DNA of 64,000 nt from Taenia hydatigena (lineage: Eukaryota > Platyhelminthes > Cestoda > Cyclophyllidea > Taeniidae): NCBI GenBank assembly GCA_036345935.2, contig JADWOT020000003.1, forward strand, positions 9,847,132 through 9,911,131, in the 5' to 3' direction. The translations under genes and the position numbers were made by a program. Shown here one piece after another: positions 35,090-47,927 of the stretch (position 1 is the stretch's first letter; each line of letters begins with the position of its first letter). The notes beneath the pieces were generated by a model. It made no database searches. It had not been told where the DNA came from and saw nothing but the letters and a program-made list of their open reading frames with translations.

Positions 35090-37740
35090 TTTAAGCCATT
35101 TAACACTGAGCACTTTCTAACATCATTTTGTTTTAAAAAACGCTAAAAATTGCAACATTATTCAGATTAAAGTTCGGTGTTAAGCCGTAACGAAAACGAC
35201 CCTTCAATCAATTGAACTTCGGTGAAGCGTCTCCCCTAATCAACATATCCACCAGGCAGATGTACACAGCCGAAAGCACTTATTCGGTGAAAGCGCGAAA
35301 TGCCTTCCCTTACTCTACTCGTGTCACCCAATCATTCGTCCCTTATTCGCTTATGCTGTAACCAGTTTTTGGTAGTCAATTTGCATGGTGCTTAATTTCT
35401 TCCTTTCATCCAAAATACCGCAGTCTCATGCTCGTAGTTGATTTGCCCACAGCCTGATATGGGCAAGCGATTTGCCTAACGCAGAAATGCATTGCTTACT
35501 CCACGTGTAAATTGTTCTGCTGTTTGTTTGACTCTCGCTATTGGCTACAATCACTTTGTGGACCATATTGCCTTCGCCGGATGGGCCTAACCTGGGTACA
35601 TGTCGACACCCCAGCCCAAGCATAATGTCTTCTTTTGTCTTCAAAGAAGTCTCCAGATGCCATGTTGGAAGCAGCAGAAAAACACCATATTTCTAAGGAT
35701 TTCCGTACTGATTTTCACCGTTTGTGAAAACTTAAGCAGTGGGAGGGAAGTGCATGTTCTGCAGATGGGAGGACTGCTGACGCTCAGCATCAGAAGGGGT
35801 ATAGATAATTTCTGCCTTAGGCAACTACCCTAGTCCCACATTGTAATCAGGAGCAGAAGCGACTCTAGCCGCAAGTTGTCTGGATAATTTTCCCTTCGAG
35901 GCACCCCTACCGCACCCGCGTGAAGATGTGGATTAACTGAACTGACGGTATCCGCTCTACTTCCCTACTAGCTAAATAAAACGCTGATAAAATGACTGGA
36001 CAGCTTGGGAGTGATAATCACGCGGCAAGGTGCTGTGTGCAATCTCGTTTTCCCCAATACAAATCCGCTTTTGGGCCGGTGTTCCAGCGTCTTGCTATGG
36101 ACATGCGCGATGGCCACTAGAATTTCCCTCCATCTAATGCAGTTCCAAACGCCACAAAACTTCACATCCAGTGAAATTGCCAACAGAAATCAATGACGTT
36201 GCTGTCACGCATCCTCAGTTGCATACAATTTCGATGGATGGCACGATTGCATCTTGGGTGTCATTTTAGCATCGATTATGTTATGATGACTAGCGTGGGG
36301 AGTTTACCAAGGAAGCGCTGAGGAAGACGCTCAAAAGAAGAAAGTGACTGTGGAAAACACTGCGCTGTTTGCTTTATGCTTCTTTTCGCTTACAGTCACT
36401 TATTTGACTATATTTTCTTCGTTGGGTGGACTGGCCATTGGGCCATGCCATTAGTCTCACTCCCTTTTTTTACCATCTTACCTACAATGCAATCTTTGTG
36501 CTTACGACTCCGACTCTTGTTTTGATTTGAGTTCGGCCACAAATTGACTCCTACGCTCCTTATCAATATGTACTTGTTCGTAACGTCACACATATGTGAC
36601 ATGCGTTCATTACAAACTCATGTTGGTTGAAGGTATGCCATATCTGGATTTCATAAATGGAAGGCATTTCTGGATCCACTGCTTCATTTCTGTATGGTAA
36701 ATGCTGCAGCTAACGTTGTTGGCTAGACCCTTCCAAGGTCTGGACCCAGTAGAAGCTATACATGGACAAGAGACTGGCAAAATCAAGTTAAATCAAACAC
36801 AAATTTTACTAGTTACACGCAAAGATATTGGTATTTACTGTTTGCCATAACTTTGGGCACCTGATGTATTTAACGCAAACATCCATTTGTGTTACGCTTT
36901 TTAGTTACTTTGGCAATCACGCAACTAATTGCGGAAGGCACAAAGCACAGCACTCTGAGCGAGACGTTTTTATTAAATGGTCAATGTTCACGACCAAATT
37001 TCATCATTCAACTTTCTGCCTATTGACCATATTTGTCAGATTTCAGTGTTGGAGGACACTTCTCTAAACTCAGATGTGAGGCACTAGTCTAGCTGAGCGG
37101 CGAAGTCGACACATTGTTCTACCATTTACGTGCCCCTCCATTCACTCCGAATGGTGTAATGCAGACGTAGCGGAGAGGTTTCGATGTTAATACAGAGGTG
37201 CTGATGATACACTCACAATCTCGGCACCTGTCATGCCTCGAGAACAGCGACAAATCACTTCCGAATGCACTTTTCTTATTTGACGAAGGGTAAACCTGCA
37301 AACATGGAAATTCAATTGACTTCAAAAATTATTAAAGCAGAGGTAATCATCAATCAGTCCATTCACATTCGTAGTTGAGCCTTAAGTAAAATGTAGCACC
37401 ATAGCTAACTACTAATGCAGAAGTGGACGCATGCCATTTGGCCTTTTGTTTTTTTTATTAGATTATAAGGCAGCCACAAATCGTCATTCGGAAGACCGTT
37501 GATGTTTGTGTTCCCTGAAGACAGCCGTCCTACGGGAACCTTAGCAGTAGGTCGCCTACAATCCAATTGGCTTCTCCTCGAAAAGGATGCCAGAAATGTG
37601 ACCAAATGAACAGCACTCTGAAAGCCACTTGCTCCGGGGTGCTTTGACTAGCAGTGGGGAAAAGTCACCTTGGCACACTATCGCCATCATCCATTAGGTT
37701 TCACTTCAGTCTATTAGTTCTGATGACTGAAATATGACAG
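35090..37740. other. No supported gene apart from the FN3 remnant
   Basis: Apart from the half-FN3 remnant at 35.5 kb I see no coding exon. It is the unique spacer between the direct duplication and the right inverted arm. Confidence 0.4.
35485..35595 (-). pseudogene. Third half-FN3 remnant
   Basis: On the minus strand the reading GNMVHKVIVANSESQTNSRT aligns in DNA with the half-FN3 exons at 4.5 and 38.95 kb: all three begin with GGCAATATGGTC or a close variant and share the CAAACAAACA core. It lies just outside the direct duplication that ends near 35,090. It is more diverged than the pair in the inverted arms. Confidence 0.4.
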
Positions 37741-37884
37741 CTTCCACCTATGTCTTGCAGTACTTTGATCGTTTTTTCAACCTTTGCGACTGAAGACGGA
37801 AGGATTATCTGCCGGGATGAGCATGCGCAGAGAGTATGCAGCATTAAGCTTGGCAAAGTGCGATTTAACAGTTTGAGGCAGGAA

Positions 37885-38161
37885 CAGACCTACGCGAAAG
37901 GCCAAAAAAGTATCCCTGAATGCAAACTGTCGTTCGGCATTGTATGGTTCTGCAGCTCAGATCATTTTTAGCAAACCAAAGCAGGATCATGATGTCTGGA
38001 TAAGAGAGCAGATTTCGCAGCTTTTTGAGTTAAAGCGATTTAATTATCCAAAACAAATAACAGTACATCCCACCGGCCTTTGTGTTGTGTTGACGACGTT
38101 TGTCCTCACTTTTTATGACTGCTATCGTTACAGCCACGAGGGAGTGGAGACGAAGGCCTAG
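37885..38161 (+). CDS. Possible terminal exon, membrane-tailed protein
   Basis: A plus frame open from a stop near 37,884 to TAG at 38,161 reads FSKPKQDHDVWIREQISQLF, then ELKRFNYPKQI, a hydrophobic run GLCVVLTTFVLTFYDC and a short tail YRYSHEGVETKA. Composition and the single C-terminal span suggest a small membrane protein. A good acceptor (ATGTCTTGCAG) lies at 37,761, but it feeds a different frame that is also open to 37,971, so a frameshift or a further intron would be needed. Not recognised. Confidence 0.3.
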
Positions 38162-38939
38162 TCAGTGTCGACACCGTAACTGCTTCTCCTAGCGTGCAAG
38201 GTCGACTTTTAACTCAGTTAAAATGGCAAATCTAGAAGGCCTCTTCCCCTTTGTGTTGACAATCCTAGAATGAATTAGAGGTGGCGAAAATTGATTTCTC
38301 GATTTTATGCATCTGTTAACAACACATTCATCTCGAGCGCATCCATCTTTCCACCTGTTCTTCCCACTAAATCTGCTAAATTGCAATGAATCATTGACAC
38401 CTGATTTTTGTCAATAACGCCGACACTTTCAGCTGTGGCACCACGCACCTCCTCCACCATGTGTATCACTTGTATGTGCCACCTGCATGACATTCTATAC
38501 TGAAAATGTCAGCATCGCTCACACCGTCAATCAAAGTCATTGTCAAGCGACAGAGAGTTTGTGGCACTTTGATGTCATGGTAAAGCAGTCAGGATAGAAT
38601 AGTCGAGTGGTGGGACACACGGCTTCTCCAAGCAATTTTCGAACAGCATGTGCATCATTGGCGCAAACAACTTTTGATTCCACCTTCTCGCTCTCATTGA
38701 CATGAATCACAGCTTAGTAATCGGCACTTTGCTGACGTTCAACTCATATGCGTTGCTAATAAATGGCCGGCAATATAGGTGTTCGAGAAGTAAACCGTGA
38801 GGATTTTACATCCCGATGCCCCAGCAAAGTATGCCAATCTGCATGTCATAACATTGCATCGTTGCCTTATGCTAGTCCGACTTGTCTGATTGATAGCTTT
38901 ATTATGTTTGAATTGGGTAATTGTTTTCGCGTAGGCTAG

Positions 38940-39020
38940 CGCAATATGGTCACCTTTGTGACCCTGACTAAAACAGGCAGTCCAAACAAACAAAGTATTA
39001 CAGTAACCTTTGAATTGGGC
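38940..39020 (+). pseudogene. Half FN3 domain exon, right arm
   Basis: Counterpart of 4,440-4,545. The reading is MVTFVTLTKTGSPNKQSITV followed by sequence that diverges from the left arm. The core TKTGSPNKQ is kept. No first half of the domain or signal-peptide exon is seen upstream. It is part of a dispersed FN3 exon family in this window. Confidence 0.5.
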
Positions 39021-41965
39021 TTTTTTTTCACACACAGTTGGACTCAGTGAATTCAACACTCTTGCCCCTTGCAAAGCTCTTCGTTTGTTTGTGCGCACAA
39101 AGTGCGTAGCAGTGCGGTTGGCAGGTAAAATATAACAAACCGCCACCCACTTGCTAGCATCTAAATCGAAATAGGAATATTTCCAACCGCACTTACTCTA
39201 TGATCAAATACCGCAATTCCTTCATGACTACACCTCACTTGCCTGCCAGAGACCCGAGACTGGTAAAAGCGATGCGCTATGGAAGGCCTATTTGATCAGC
39301 AGGAAAGTGTTTGTCTATTAATTTTGGAGGAATACAACCCACAAGTCAAATATATTTTAAGAAGAAAATGGGTCAACAACTTCTCACTCGCCTTTGATAG
39401 TCTAGTGACTTTAACGTGCATCTCGTTGCTGACTCATTCGCGCTAATCGATCAATCGATCAAAGCATTTGTCTTGAAATCGTTGCTCATTGGTTAACTGG
39501 TCAAGCGATCGATGCGATGTAGGACACTCGCGCACACAAGCTCAGTTGTTAGCAGTTCATCGTCCGGCCAGGCGGCGAGTCAGCGCTTCCCCCCAAAAAC
39601 AAATTTCCTCATCTTTTTGATGGATCACTGGTTCCTATCTGCATACTGGGCGAGTCCATCGTTACTGCAACGATGGCATTCGCAAATTTCACCCAGGCTG
39701 CAAATGAAGTTGCTCAATTTGCTGTGCAGTAAAAGTGATAAACTCACGAGCTTCAATTCATCTTTAATACTTAGGTTTTTGTAAATGCATAGTCTTTGTG
39801 TCACACTTGAATTCTTACTGGGTTACTTAGCCTACTTCTACGCTCGCAAGTTTCTGCATCAGAATGAGCAAAAGTTGGCTTTGTATCCCCTCATTTTCTT
39901 CCTAGTTTCTTTCTACTGTTTCTTACTTAGCATTCTACTTCTCGTACACCTTTAAAAGCGCAACCACTAGTGTTTGCATTCATTGGAAGAGTTTGAGGTC
40001 CCTCCACTCTCCTCTTTAATGTGGATCAACGCTTTATCCAGGCACAGACCTAAAAAGATAACCTAGAACATAAATTTGTCCATTGTGTCAAAATTTGCTT
40101 ATATCTACGTCATATTTACGCGTCTGTACAATACTTTTAGGAGCACGAAACCATCAGCTCACGTATTGCATTGCAACTACTTACCAAGTATCATTAGTCA
40201 GTTTGATGCACTGTAGTAAACCAATGCAAAGTCTAGCTACAGCAGATTAGGCTTGGCTAGACAACGCTATCACTTTCACCGACTGTAAATGAACAGAAGG
40301 ACATTGAGGTCAACTGAGACCTTTCCATTTTGTCTCTCATACATTTAAAAACAAGATGCACACGTAGAACTACTTGCCACAAGGTCCGCAGCGGAGGAAG
40401 AAAATTTCCTTCGCCTGCAACAAGGCCTAGCTCAGCGTCACTTCCTTAAACGTCCCATTCTTCGAGTACTATGTCTTCCATTCTTTTATAGCACTGCCAC
40501 TTACATCATGCATCATCCCCCACATCAGGTCCCATTTCTCTAATCCATTTAGCAAAACCAATAGGCAGGTGCTGTCGCGCGCACTCATCTTGATTCATTG
40601 CGCTCTGGCGGGTCAGACCCCATTCGAACTCTGCGTCTTACTTGCTTGTTCTCACTTTGACACTCTCCAAAGCAAACCTTTTCGCTTGCAGCTCTTTCTT
40701 CACCTCTTACGTCTGTTTTCGACAATGTCATTTTATCGAGCTCTACACACCCTTCATCGTCCCCATCTACTTCCGTCATTCGCTCGCTACAGATTTGACA
40801 GACCACATACTAGACTGCACTACACGTTCCAGATGACCGTATCGTATGTCTCATTGCTAATCGCCCCGTTTCCTGCCAGTTTACACGTCTCCCACTTAAT
40901 TCTACCATTTCAACTTAGTACAGGTCCCACTAATGTGGTCTCTACTCTCATTTGACTCTCGAGAGTGACCATAAAAATACCGATTTGTTCTTAGTTTGCA
41001 ATTCGCAGTTTGGACAAACTTTTGCTTGCCGCAGTGCTTGTGTCCAATCCTTTGACCTACAATCGGTCTATGTGACTAACCCGTTACAAAACTTGCGAGA
41101 ATGAGCAAATTCTTTGCTAATCATTAGTGGAAAAATCATTCGCTGTGCCTTCGTGTGTTCATGTAGTTCTATACAAATGCACATTGCAAAGGCTAAGGAA
41201 TGAGAGGATAGTGTACAGAGAGCTGAGACAATTGCTCAACCGGTTGTCTGTCTGACTGGTGACAAAATCTCTCACTTCTGCAAATTGATAAAATTGCTCC
41301 ACTGCAACGGTAGCTTCTGCTTGGTTAGTTTGATTTACTTAGTAGGCCTTCCCTATTTAAGCTGAGTCATTAGAAGAGAACAAGCTGATTCCTCGACAAG
41401 CCAAAATGGACTGTTTCCTTGAATAAAAGTGTACTCTTTATAGTACAGTGCATGTGGACAAGCCGCCATGTGCATTCGCAACGGCATCATGCAAACTCTG
41501 AGGGCAGTTATTTAGATATCAATAAACACGGAAAGTGTCTTTATCACAACTTTGCTGGTTGCGCAGTTAGCCACTCAACCGACCATCTATCCGACCAACA
41601 ATCCAACCAAATGTCACTAAGCAAGTAATTGTGATGCATTACGTCCTCTGTATAATTCGTGTTTGCATTGGTAATTCGAAACAGACTTCAATGCTATTAA
41701 GGTGCAATGCAAGAAAAGTTGTTGGCCACTAATCCGCAAATATCACCAATAAGTGAACTAATGTGAATTCATGGTAAGTTTACCTAATCCTGTGCCTGCG
41801 TGAATCGTCAAAACTGCTTCAAAGATTGCTTTACTTGAACTCCACATGGATGCGCCAACTTTGAGTGTGCTATGTGGTCTTTCTATTGTCTGCTTAATCC
41901 ACATTGCACATAGCAAGCGGATTAGCTGATGGTATCACAGAGGTGAAGCTCTTCTATAGCTAGAA

Positions 41966-42161
41966 ATGCAACTAAAACCAAATGCCCTTCAAAACTTTGC
42001 GCCTGTTTTCGTTAATCGAAGGTCATTGCTATTAGCAACAAACGAAAATGCACTACAAAGTTTAACCATTTTGGCGGTGACAGGACGTGATAATACCACC
42101 CAAGATGCAAAACTTTACTTCCCCTCCTTTCCTGATCAGCGGCGCTTCCTTAATCACAGGT
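41966..42161 (+). CDS. Conserved exon of unknown protein with a strong splice donor
   Basis: Starts at a true ATG (MQLKPNALQNFAPVF) and runs open to the motif DQRRFLNH followed by AG|GTAAGC, a textbook donor. Both the open frame and the donor are preserved in the other arm. Differences between the arms are few and introduce no stop, which argues for a real exon. No domain is recognised. The following exon was not found; the next 700 bases on this strand run opposite the F-box frame. Alternative: a chance open frame next to a chance donor. Confidence 0.4.
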
Positions 42162-42889
42162 AAGCTTTTATGTGACTAAATCTAGTTAGTTCCCGTGCTC
42201 TGAATTGCTAGAAGTCGCAATTCGTTGCGTCCGTGGCGTTACAGCTATGCAGACTAAATAGGAAACTTCACACTACCAGCATTTAATGCTTTTTCTTGAT
42301 TTTGATTTGTTGGTTTTTTGTCTGCCGAGCAGACAAGTCTAGGCGCAGTCACAGTTATTTGCCAGTTACGATGTCTTAAATGCAGCTGTAGCTGTGATTG
42401 AAATGAAGTAATCCAGAAGCTTTAATGCAGCCATGCATGGATGGAGTTCAATTCTCAAAAGGTTTTGAGGACTTTGGAAAATTTAGACTTTCAGGTGTGA
42501 AGTACGCCTTCATCGGCAAAGGAAGGAGTGGCGAGCTTACGTTGCAGTTTATATTGCATTTTAAACTCAACTCTCGATTGTTCTGCTTGATACTCTAGGG
42601 CAAGGAAACGCCAGTAAGAGGGGTCAGGGAGAGTTCGTAATGAGGTGGATGCGATGAAGTAGAAATTAGCACGGGTTAATGACTGCAACATAGCGTCACT
42701 ATTCTGACCTCATTACTCGAAGGCAGCCTAGTCCGAATCACTCTTTGCCAGGTTTTGATTACTCTGTTGTTGGTCGACAGTCTGATTGGCCAGTCGGTCA
42801 GTGGGTAGTAATCCGACACGTTAGCTGGCGTACCACTCGTCAACCCTATGCCTGCAAGAAGGTTAGGGTAGGCACCCAAAAGCAAGACA

Positions 42890-43939
42890 CTAAGTTCCTT
42901 CTGTACTGTCATAAAGGGCTCTCCCATCCTGTGATAATGTATGGGTCGCTGTGAATGTCACCCTGGCTGGAATGCCTTCATCCCTTTCCTCTCCATCACA
43001 ATGGCATGACGCAGCGCCCAAAGCCTTGAAGTGGCTTAGCTTACAATGGCCTTGCGCAGAGTCATCAACTTGAGCATTCTCAAACCTTTGAGAGAGCACG
43101 TCGTAGAGACCCCAATTCAACAGATTGCTCCAGTCGGCATAGGTTGGATTAAGGTTCTTGATACAACATAGCCGCCATTTGGTTTGCATGGTAGCCAGGA
43201 GATGGCTGTTGTGTTGTCCAAGGTTCTGGAGGAATTTCATGAGACAACTCATCTCAGTTGACTTATCCGCGAGCCCATTGACAAAAACTACGATAAGTAG
43301 CGTCTGTTGAGGTGCGAGGGATTCTAGGGTGATTGTTAGATTATGATTGGAAAAGTGCGAGAGATCCACTGCATATATGAGGCAGTCGCAGTAGTCAGGC
43401 GCATCCAAATACTCGAAGGGAGAAATGCATCGGTCCATAGTATGCATGCTGCCTTCGACACAAGTTGTTACAAAGATAAGCCTGCCGTTTGCAACACCAT
43501 TTGTGCTCTTTAAAAAGTTATGAGATGAATGATGGCTGAGAAGGAATAGTTCTGGCGGATGTAGGCAAATTGTGAATTCACGTGGCGACAGCCAAGCCAG
43601 GTGTGGGTCTCTAAACAGCCAAATGTGCACAGGTGTTTGGTCTCGCATCTGCGGCAGCTCTGTTAAAGTGCGCTGGAGGGAGTCAAGCTGGGCATTGTAG
43701 TATATGATAGCTTGCAGTGCGTTGTGATGAGAATTTGGCGCAGGTTGAGGAGAAGACATTTGTCAAGCCAGCTCCACATGTTAATCTGCTGATGTAGGAC
43801 AGTGGAGAACTTCGGCATTGAAGGTATTGCCCTCCATCTTGGAATAGCCATGCAACAATTGACCAGATCACAACCGTTGAGATATTGGCATATTTGTAAC
43901 GCCAATTCAAGAGGAAGTTCGGTAATTTTGCGACGTGAG
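42890..43939 (-). CDS. F-box protein, possibly FBXO4-like (partial gene model)
   Basis: The reading begins after a likely acceptor (AAAACAG) at 43,940 with an F-box start, ELPLELALQICQYLNGCDLV. This is the helix that binds Skp1 in SCF ubiquitin ligases. It continues through a Trp-rich stretch (INMWSWLD). Near 43,760 the frame changes and a 289-codon frame runs to a stop at 42,890. The change could be a frameshift or an unseen small intron. The C-terminal part has alternating hydrophobic segments (RLIFVTTC, CLIYAVDL, QTLLIVVFVNG) and ends in DWSNLLNWGLYDVL. From memory this resembles the atypical GTPase-like substrate-binding half of FBXO4, but that is inference. No initiator ATG precedes the F-box, so an upstream exon is expected. 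The inverted-repeat copy at 1-738 is broken. Confidence 0.5.
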
Positions 43940-44039
43940 CTGTTTTGAGCCTATGTTTTCAATAAAGAATGCCATTTCCGGTTATATGAGGTTCAAATAG
44001 GCGAAATATAATAGCGCGAAATAGCCAAATTACTAAGGA

Positions 44040-44300
44040 GGTGTAAGCAATAATAATAAATGAAAAAGAAAAGTTGGCCTTCAGGACCTACCATTGACGC
44101 GAGACGCTAGCGTAGATCGATGGCGTGGTAGATGCGCCGGGGCTTAAATACATTGTGCCTTGGAGGGGGTGTCCGAGTGACCTCACTGCGGTGACAGCTC
44201 GTTGGTTCTCGCCATATCGCCTGGTCTGACATTCGCGCATCAGCAACACCTATCTGACTCCCCTTTATCCGACTATAGGGGCTGCAATCCAATAACATGG
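44040..44300 (-). other. Possible LTR-like or promoter-like fragment
   Basis: On the minus strand a GC-rich stretch contains a TATA-like TGTATTTAAGCCCCGG followed by about 70 bases ending CAATGG, where CA followed by TGG would fit an LTR end and the first bases of a primer-binding site. No second LTR or internal domains lie next to it. Speculative. Confidence 0.2.
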
Positions 44301-44961
44301 AAACTTATAATCCTGTGCGCAGAGTAGTGCCTTGCGGCAACTAGGGCATCAATACCGCCGACTATTTCACTGCTACGAGCAATTAACTTGATAAGACACA
44401 AGGCCATTCCCTAGGCAGTCCTTGCGCATTTGCAGTTGGCATTGTCCACGCAGGTGCCATGGTGTATTTAGGCTAATGTAGTTATTGGGCCGTAAAACAA
44501 CAATGCCTTTATCTGCAAAATAATCTTCAAGTGTCGATTTAACACGACCCGTCATTATCAGCATCGACACTAAAACTCCTCATGACGAGTGATAAAATTA
44601 AACTGACGTAGACTAGCTCTGATTTATTTACGAATTTCAAATTCGACGATGGCTGCGTCATGGACAAAAGGTAGCGACTAGCAAAGCGATGATCCTGTAG
44701 AGCATTTCACTGAACTGTCCTGAGTTCTGTCGGATGGCACGGTCATCAGTGTTGTCGCTGCTTCGAGTGAACCTCCTTCTCATTGACACTTCAGCTTAGG
44801 GATTCCAAACCGAGGGAAATGGCTGCATGGCACGCAGCAAAACTGTGGATGAGTGTGTTGTAGAAGAATTTCTAGTTTATTTCTTTATAGAGGTAGACAA
44901 CTTTGCCGTGTTTAACATGCTACTGAGAATGGAGAGGTCCTACATTTGCTTAGTTGTGATC

Positions 44962-45082
44962 TGAGAATCTCCTGCCTCAAGCAAATTTTATTAGCTTCAC
45001 TCTGCCAACTCAGGAGTTACCGTCCGTTCTAAAGCTATTGCAGAATCAAACAACGTCTCAGCGAGCAAGAAACGAGGAGATT
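44962..45082 (+). CDS. Possible exon upstream of an unknown-family copy
   Basis: An open frame (NLLPQANFISFTLPTQELP, then SVLKLLQNQTTSQRARNEEI) ends at a textbook donor (GATTTG|GTAAGT). About 60 bases further on, the next acceptor-like site starts a copy of the unknown family (45.14-45.97 kb). It may be the preceding exon of that gene. Leu-rich; no domain recognised. Confidence 0.3.
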
Positions 45083-45119
45083 TGGTAAGTATCGTTTTGA
45101 TGGTTGAAAACCAAGCACC

Positions 45120-45970
45120 AAAATCTCCATGCCTCTCATTCCACAATTCCATAGTTTCATTTGCTACCACGCAGTTAGTGTCGGTTTATACAGCTAGTGT
45201 CGTGAGCAACTAACATCACGTCTATGGTGGTGCCGAACAACATCAGCGCAAGCTTTCAAGAAAATAGCGGTAAAGACGAATGAAAAAGATGTGCGATCGC
45301 AAATTCGAGTACAGATTACAGCCTTGAATTGCGGTCGCGATTTATATCCGTCAGCCGAGGAGCAGTGACACGAAATCTGCACTGCTATTGAACTGACGAA
45401 TCGACGGGAAACAGTTGCTAAGAACGGAAACGAGGCTTCCAATGTGGAACCCACAGAAATGATCAAGTGGGTGCCGAACTTAAAGTAACAGAAATTGGAC
45501 ACGGTGAGAGTGAGACTTTGATGATCCCTTTTGTCGTAGGAAAGAGGAGCGAGATAGGCGTAACCGACTGTGGACATAACACCTTGCTCATGTCTCCTAG
45601 ATGGCGGTGCAAATTACAGAGCCTGTCGCCAAGCCAACACAACCTTGCATGCAAACTCTGCTGACTTCGCTCATTACTACACTACATCATGACCGGCACA
45701 TCATCCACCTCCACTCACATTCTGCCACGCATCCTGTTTTTCGAATTAAGCTCATCAGAATGAAGTGCCACTGATGCATTGACTGTGACCCAAGAAGCAA
45801 ATCCCCATTTCCACTCATCCTATTTGTCCCATACCTCCAAACGCTGCACTAGCTCGTTCTCTCTCGCTGCTTGTTCCATGTGCTCATGCCAACTTTATAG
45901 TCTCGGTTCGAGGACACTTCAACAGGAATCACGAGATGGGTGAAAACATCGCACCATCAACGATGTGAGT
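45120..45970 (+). pseudogene. Unknown gene family, copy 1
   Basis: Diverged direct copy of 48,940-49,860. Contains the block ELTNRRETVAKNGNEASNV (about 45,390-45,488), which matches ELTKRLGYAARYENEALNAK in copy 2. A further open frame (45,467-45,664) reads EIGHGESETLMIPFVVGK, matching KIGHSKRGFFTSYFVV in copy 3. Stops and frame changes interrupt it. Probably a decayed copy of a multi-exon protein gene. I do not recognise the protein. Confidence 0.45.
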
Positions 45971-47927
45971 TCATACAGTGAAGTCAGCTGTGCCAACACC
46001 TGACAGTCCTCGCTCCAACTCCAATTCTTTCCTTTGGTGCTGCCTTACCTCTTCACCCGTCAAACACTGCTTTCGTGACTGTTTCTTCATGTCACAAAAT
46101 GCACAATCCGATGTCCTTGCCATTGGAACGTGCAATTTAGAAATGGTTTTGCTGAATGGAGAAAGAAAGACGCATTATTTGCGACCTTTAAGTGTGTGCA
46201 ATGGAACGCAATACATCAAGATGGCACAGAGTGGAAGCACAATGAATGGAGGGATCTCCACGCCCCTCTAATTAACCTAGTTGGATGAGACTCTGGCGGA
46301 TGAGGCCACAAGAGCGTCGAACATTTGCTGCTACCTTTTATTGCTTAAAACAATCATGACAATCCATGGTCTACTGCATTCTAATGTACATTCAGCGGCA
46401 GAGCCGCCTTGCCTTTGGGCGCTGCTTAAGACGCTCCAATGATTGCTTAGGTCAAATCCAGTCACTTCCATTGATGGTGCAGCTGGAAATACTGACCCTC
46501 ATTGCATACATTAAACTCACCTTCTGTCGCTTACGTCAAAAGTGGTTTGGCATGTCAAAGTCAATCCGCAAATACTTTGCAAGCTGACATTCATATTGAG
46601 GAATGCCAATTTTGCCGTACAATGATATAACTTGCAGTCGCTTTAAGATGCTGTGGTTTGAAGAATCGTAGATCTTGCAGGTGATGTGAGTTCTGAGTGG
46701 GGGGCACCAAAATTTGTTGTTAAATGACATTAAATTTTCTAATTTGGTGACTAAAACATTCAATTGTTTTACATTTTGCAGAATAAATGTGTCCGAGTAG
46801 AAGAAATGAAAATAGACTTTGGATTCAGGCTCTTCACTTCCGAAATGGAACCTAGCTCTTGATGATTTGCACTAAGAAGTGGGACATCAGACCGAAGTAG
46901 ATTGCAGCCGCGGTTGTCCAGCTCTTGGAGCCTATGTCTGGAGTGAATGAATGGACGGTTTGTACTTAGTCACTCAGGTATGAGTTAGGCTTGCCTGCAG
47001 TTGGGCGATAAGTCATGCTTGGAGTTATTTAGTAAGCATTAACAAGGCGGTTGATTAATAAGAAGTGAAATAATCGGATTTGCGAAAGTAAGGCTGAAAA
47101 GCACATGACAGTCTATTTAAGCATGCCTAAATCGCATTCCTGTTTCCTGTCGTATATCTCTTTCCTTTCAATCAGATAATATACTTGGATGTTATATGTA
47201 AACCAGAGGTGGGACGACAATTTGAACCTTGTTGCAGAGCGTCGTGGTCACTCCCATGAGCGCGACACATCTCCGTCATGAACTCTTTCTCTGTACCCTC
47301 TCTTACCCATAATGAAGATGTCAAAGCATAATCAGATTTCGAATAGCAAGAGCGGAAGTAGGGAAGAGGAGGAACCCGCCGCACCAGAGTCCTTGAACCG
47401 AAGCATAAATCAAAAGTCCATAGAAGCAGAGCTTTGCCCTTTAATTTATTGTAAGAAAGATGTTACAGGAGGTGTGCTCAACGTAGGGATAATCCTGACC
47501 ACCGCTACTTCCGACATGACTCGAGAAAACAAATTTACTTGCTGCCATGAGGCATTTCGTTTGGCTTAGGGCAAAGGCGGTCTTTTAGTTATTCACACAG
47601 AACCTGTTGCGAATGCGTTGCAGTGTTGCAGTGCTGACCTAAATGAGCCAAAATTAGCGAAGATTTATTCTTGCGCGTCCCTACACGTTGCATTGATGTG
47701 TCGCCAGAAGACCTGTGCGGCAGATCGGCGATTAAAGTGAATTCAATTAACTGCTGCAGTCGCCACTTTGAACAGTCAAATGTCTTTCCATTGAATGCAG
47801 GGACATGGGCATTGTCGAGGAATAAATTATGAAACAAACTGTCCAGCATTGTGTTCATCGTTTATTAAGAAGCCTTTTCGGAGGTCACTTGTGACGCAAC
47901 GCCACAGTTGGACTTGCTACCACACAT

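Larger units (their letters stand above)
38932..43630. repeat. Right arm of the large inverted repeat
   Basis: Reverse-complement partner of positions 1-4,548, separated from it by about 34 kb. The arms differ by scattered substitutions and small indels, clearly more than the two copies of the direct duplication elsewhere in the window, so this event looks older. The right arm keeps an open F-box-protein frame where the left arm is frameshifted. Its possible membrane-tail exon, by contrast, meets a stop earlier than in the left arm. Confidence 0.9.

Noticed and set aside
42745..42954. Plus-strand frame opposite the F-box gene
   Set aside because: Antisense shadow of the better-supported minus-strand exon.
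47180..47280. B-box-like GGTTCAAAT near a possible tRNA-derived repeat
   Set aside because: No A box or cloverleaf could be built.
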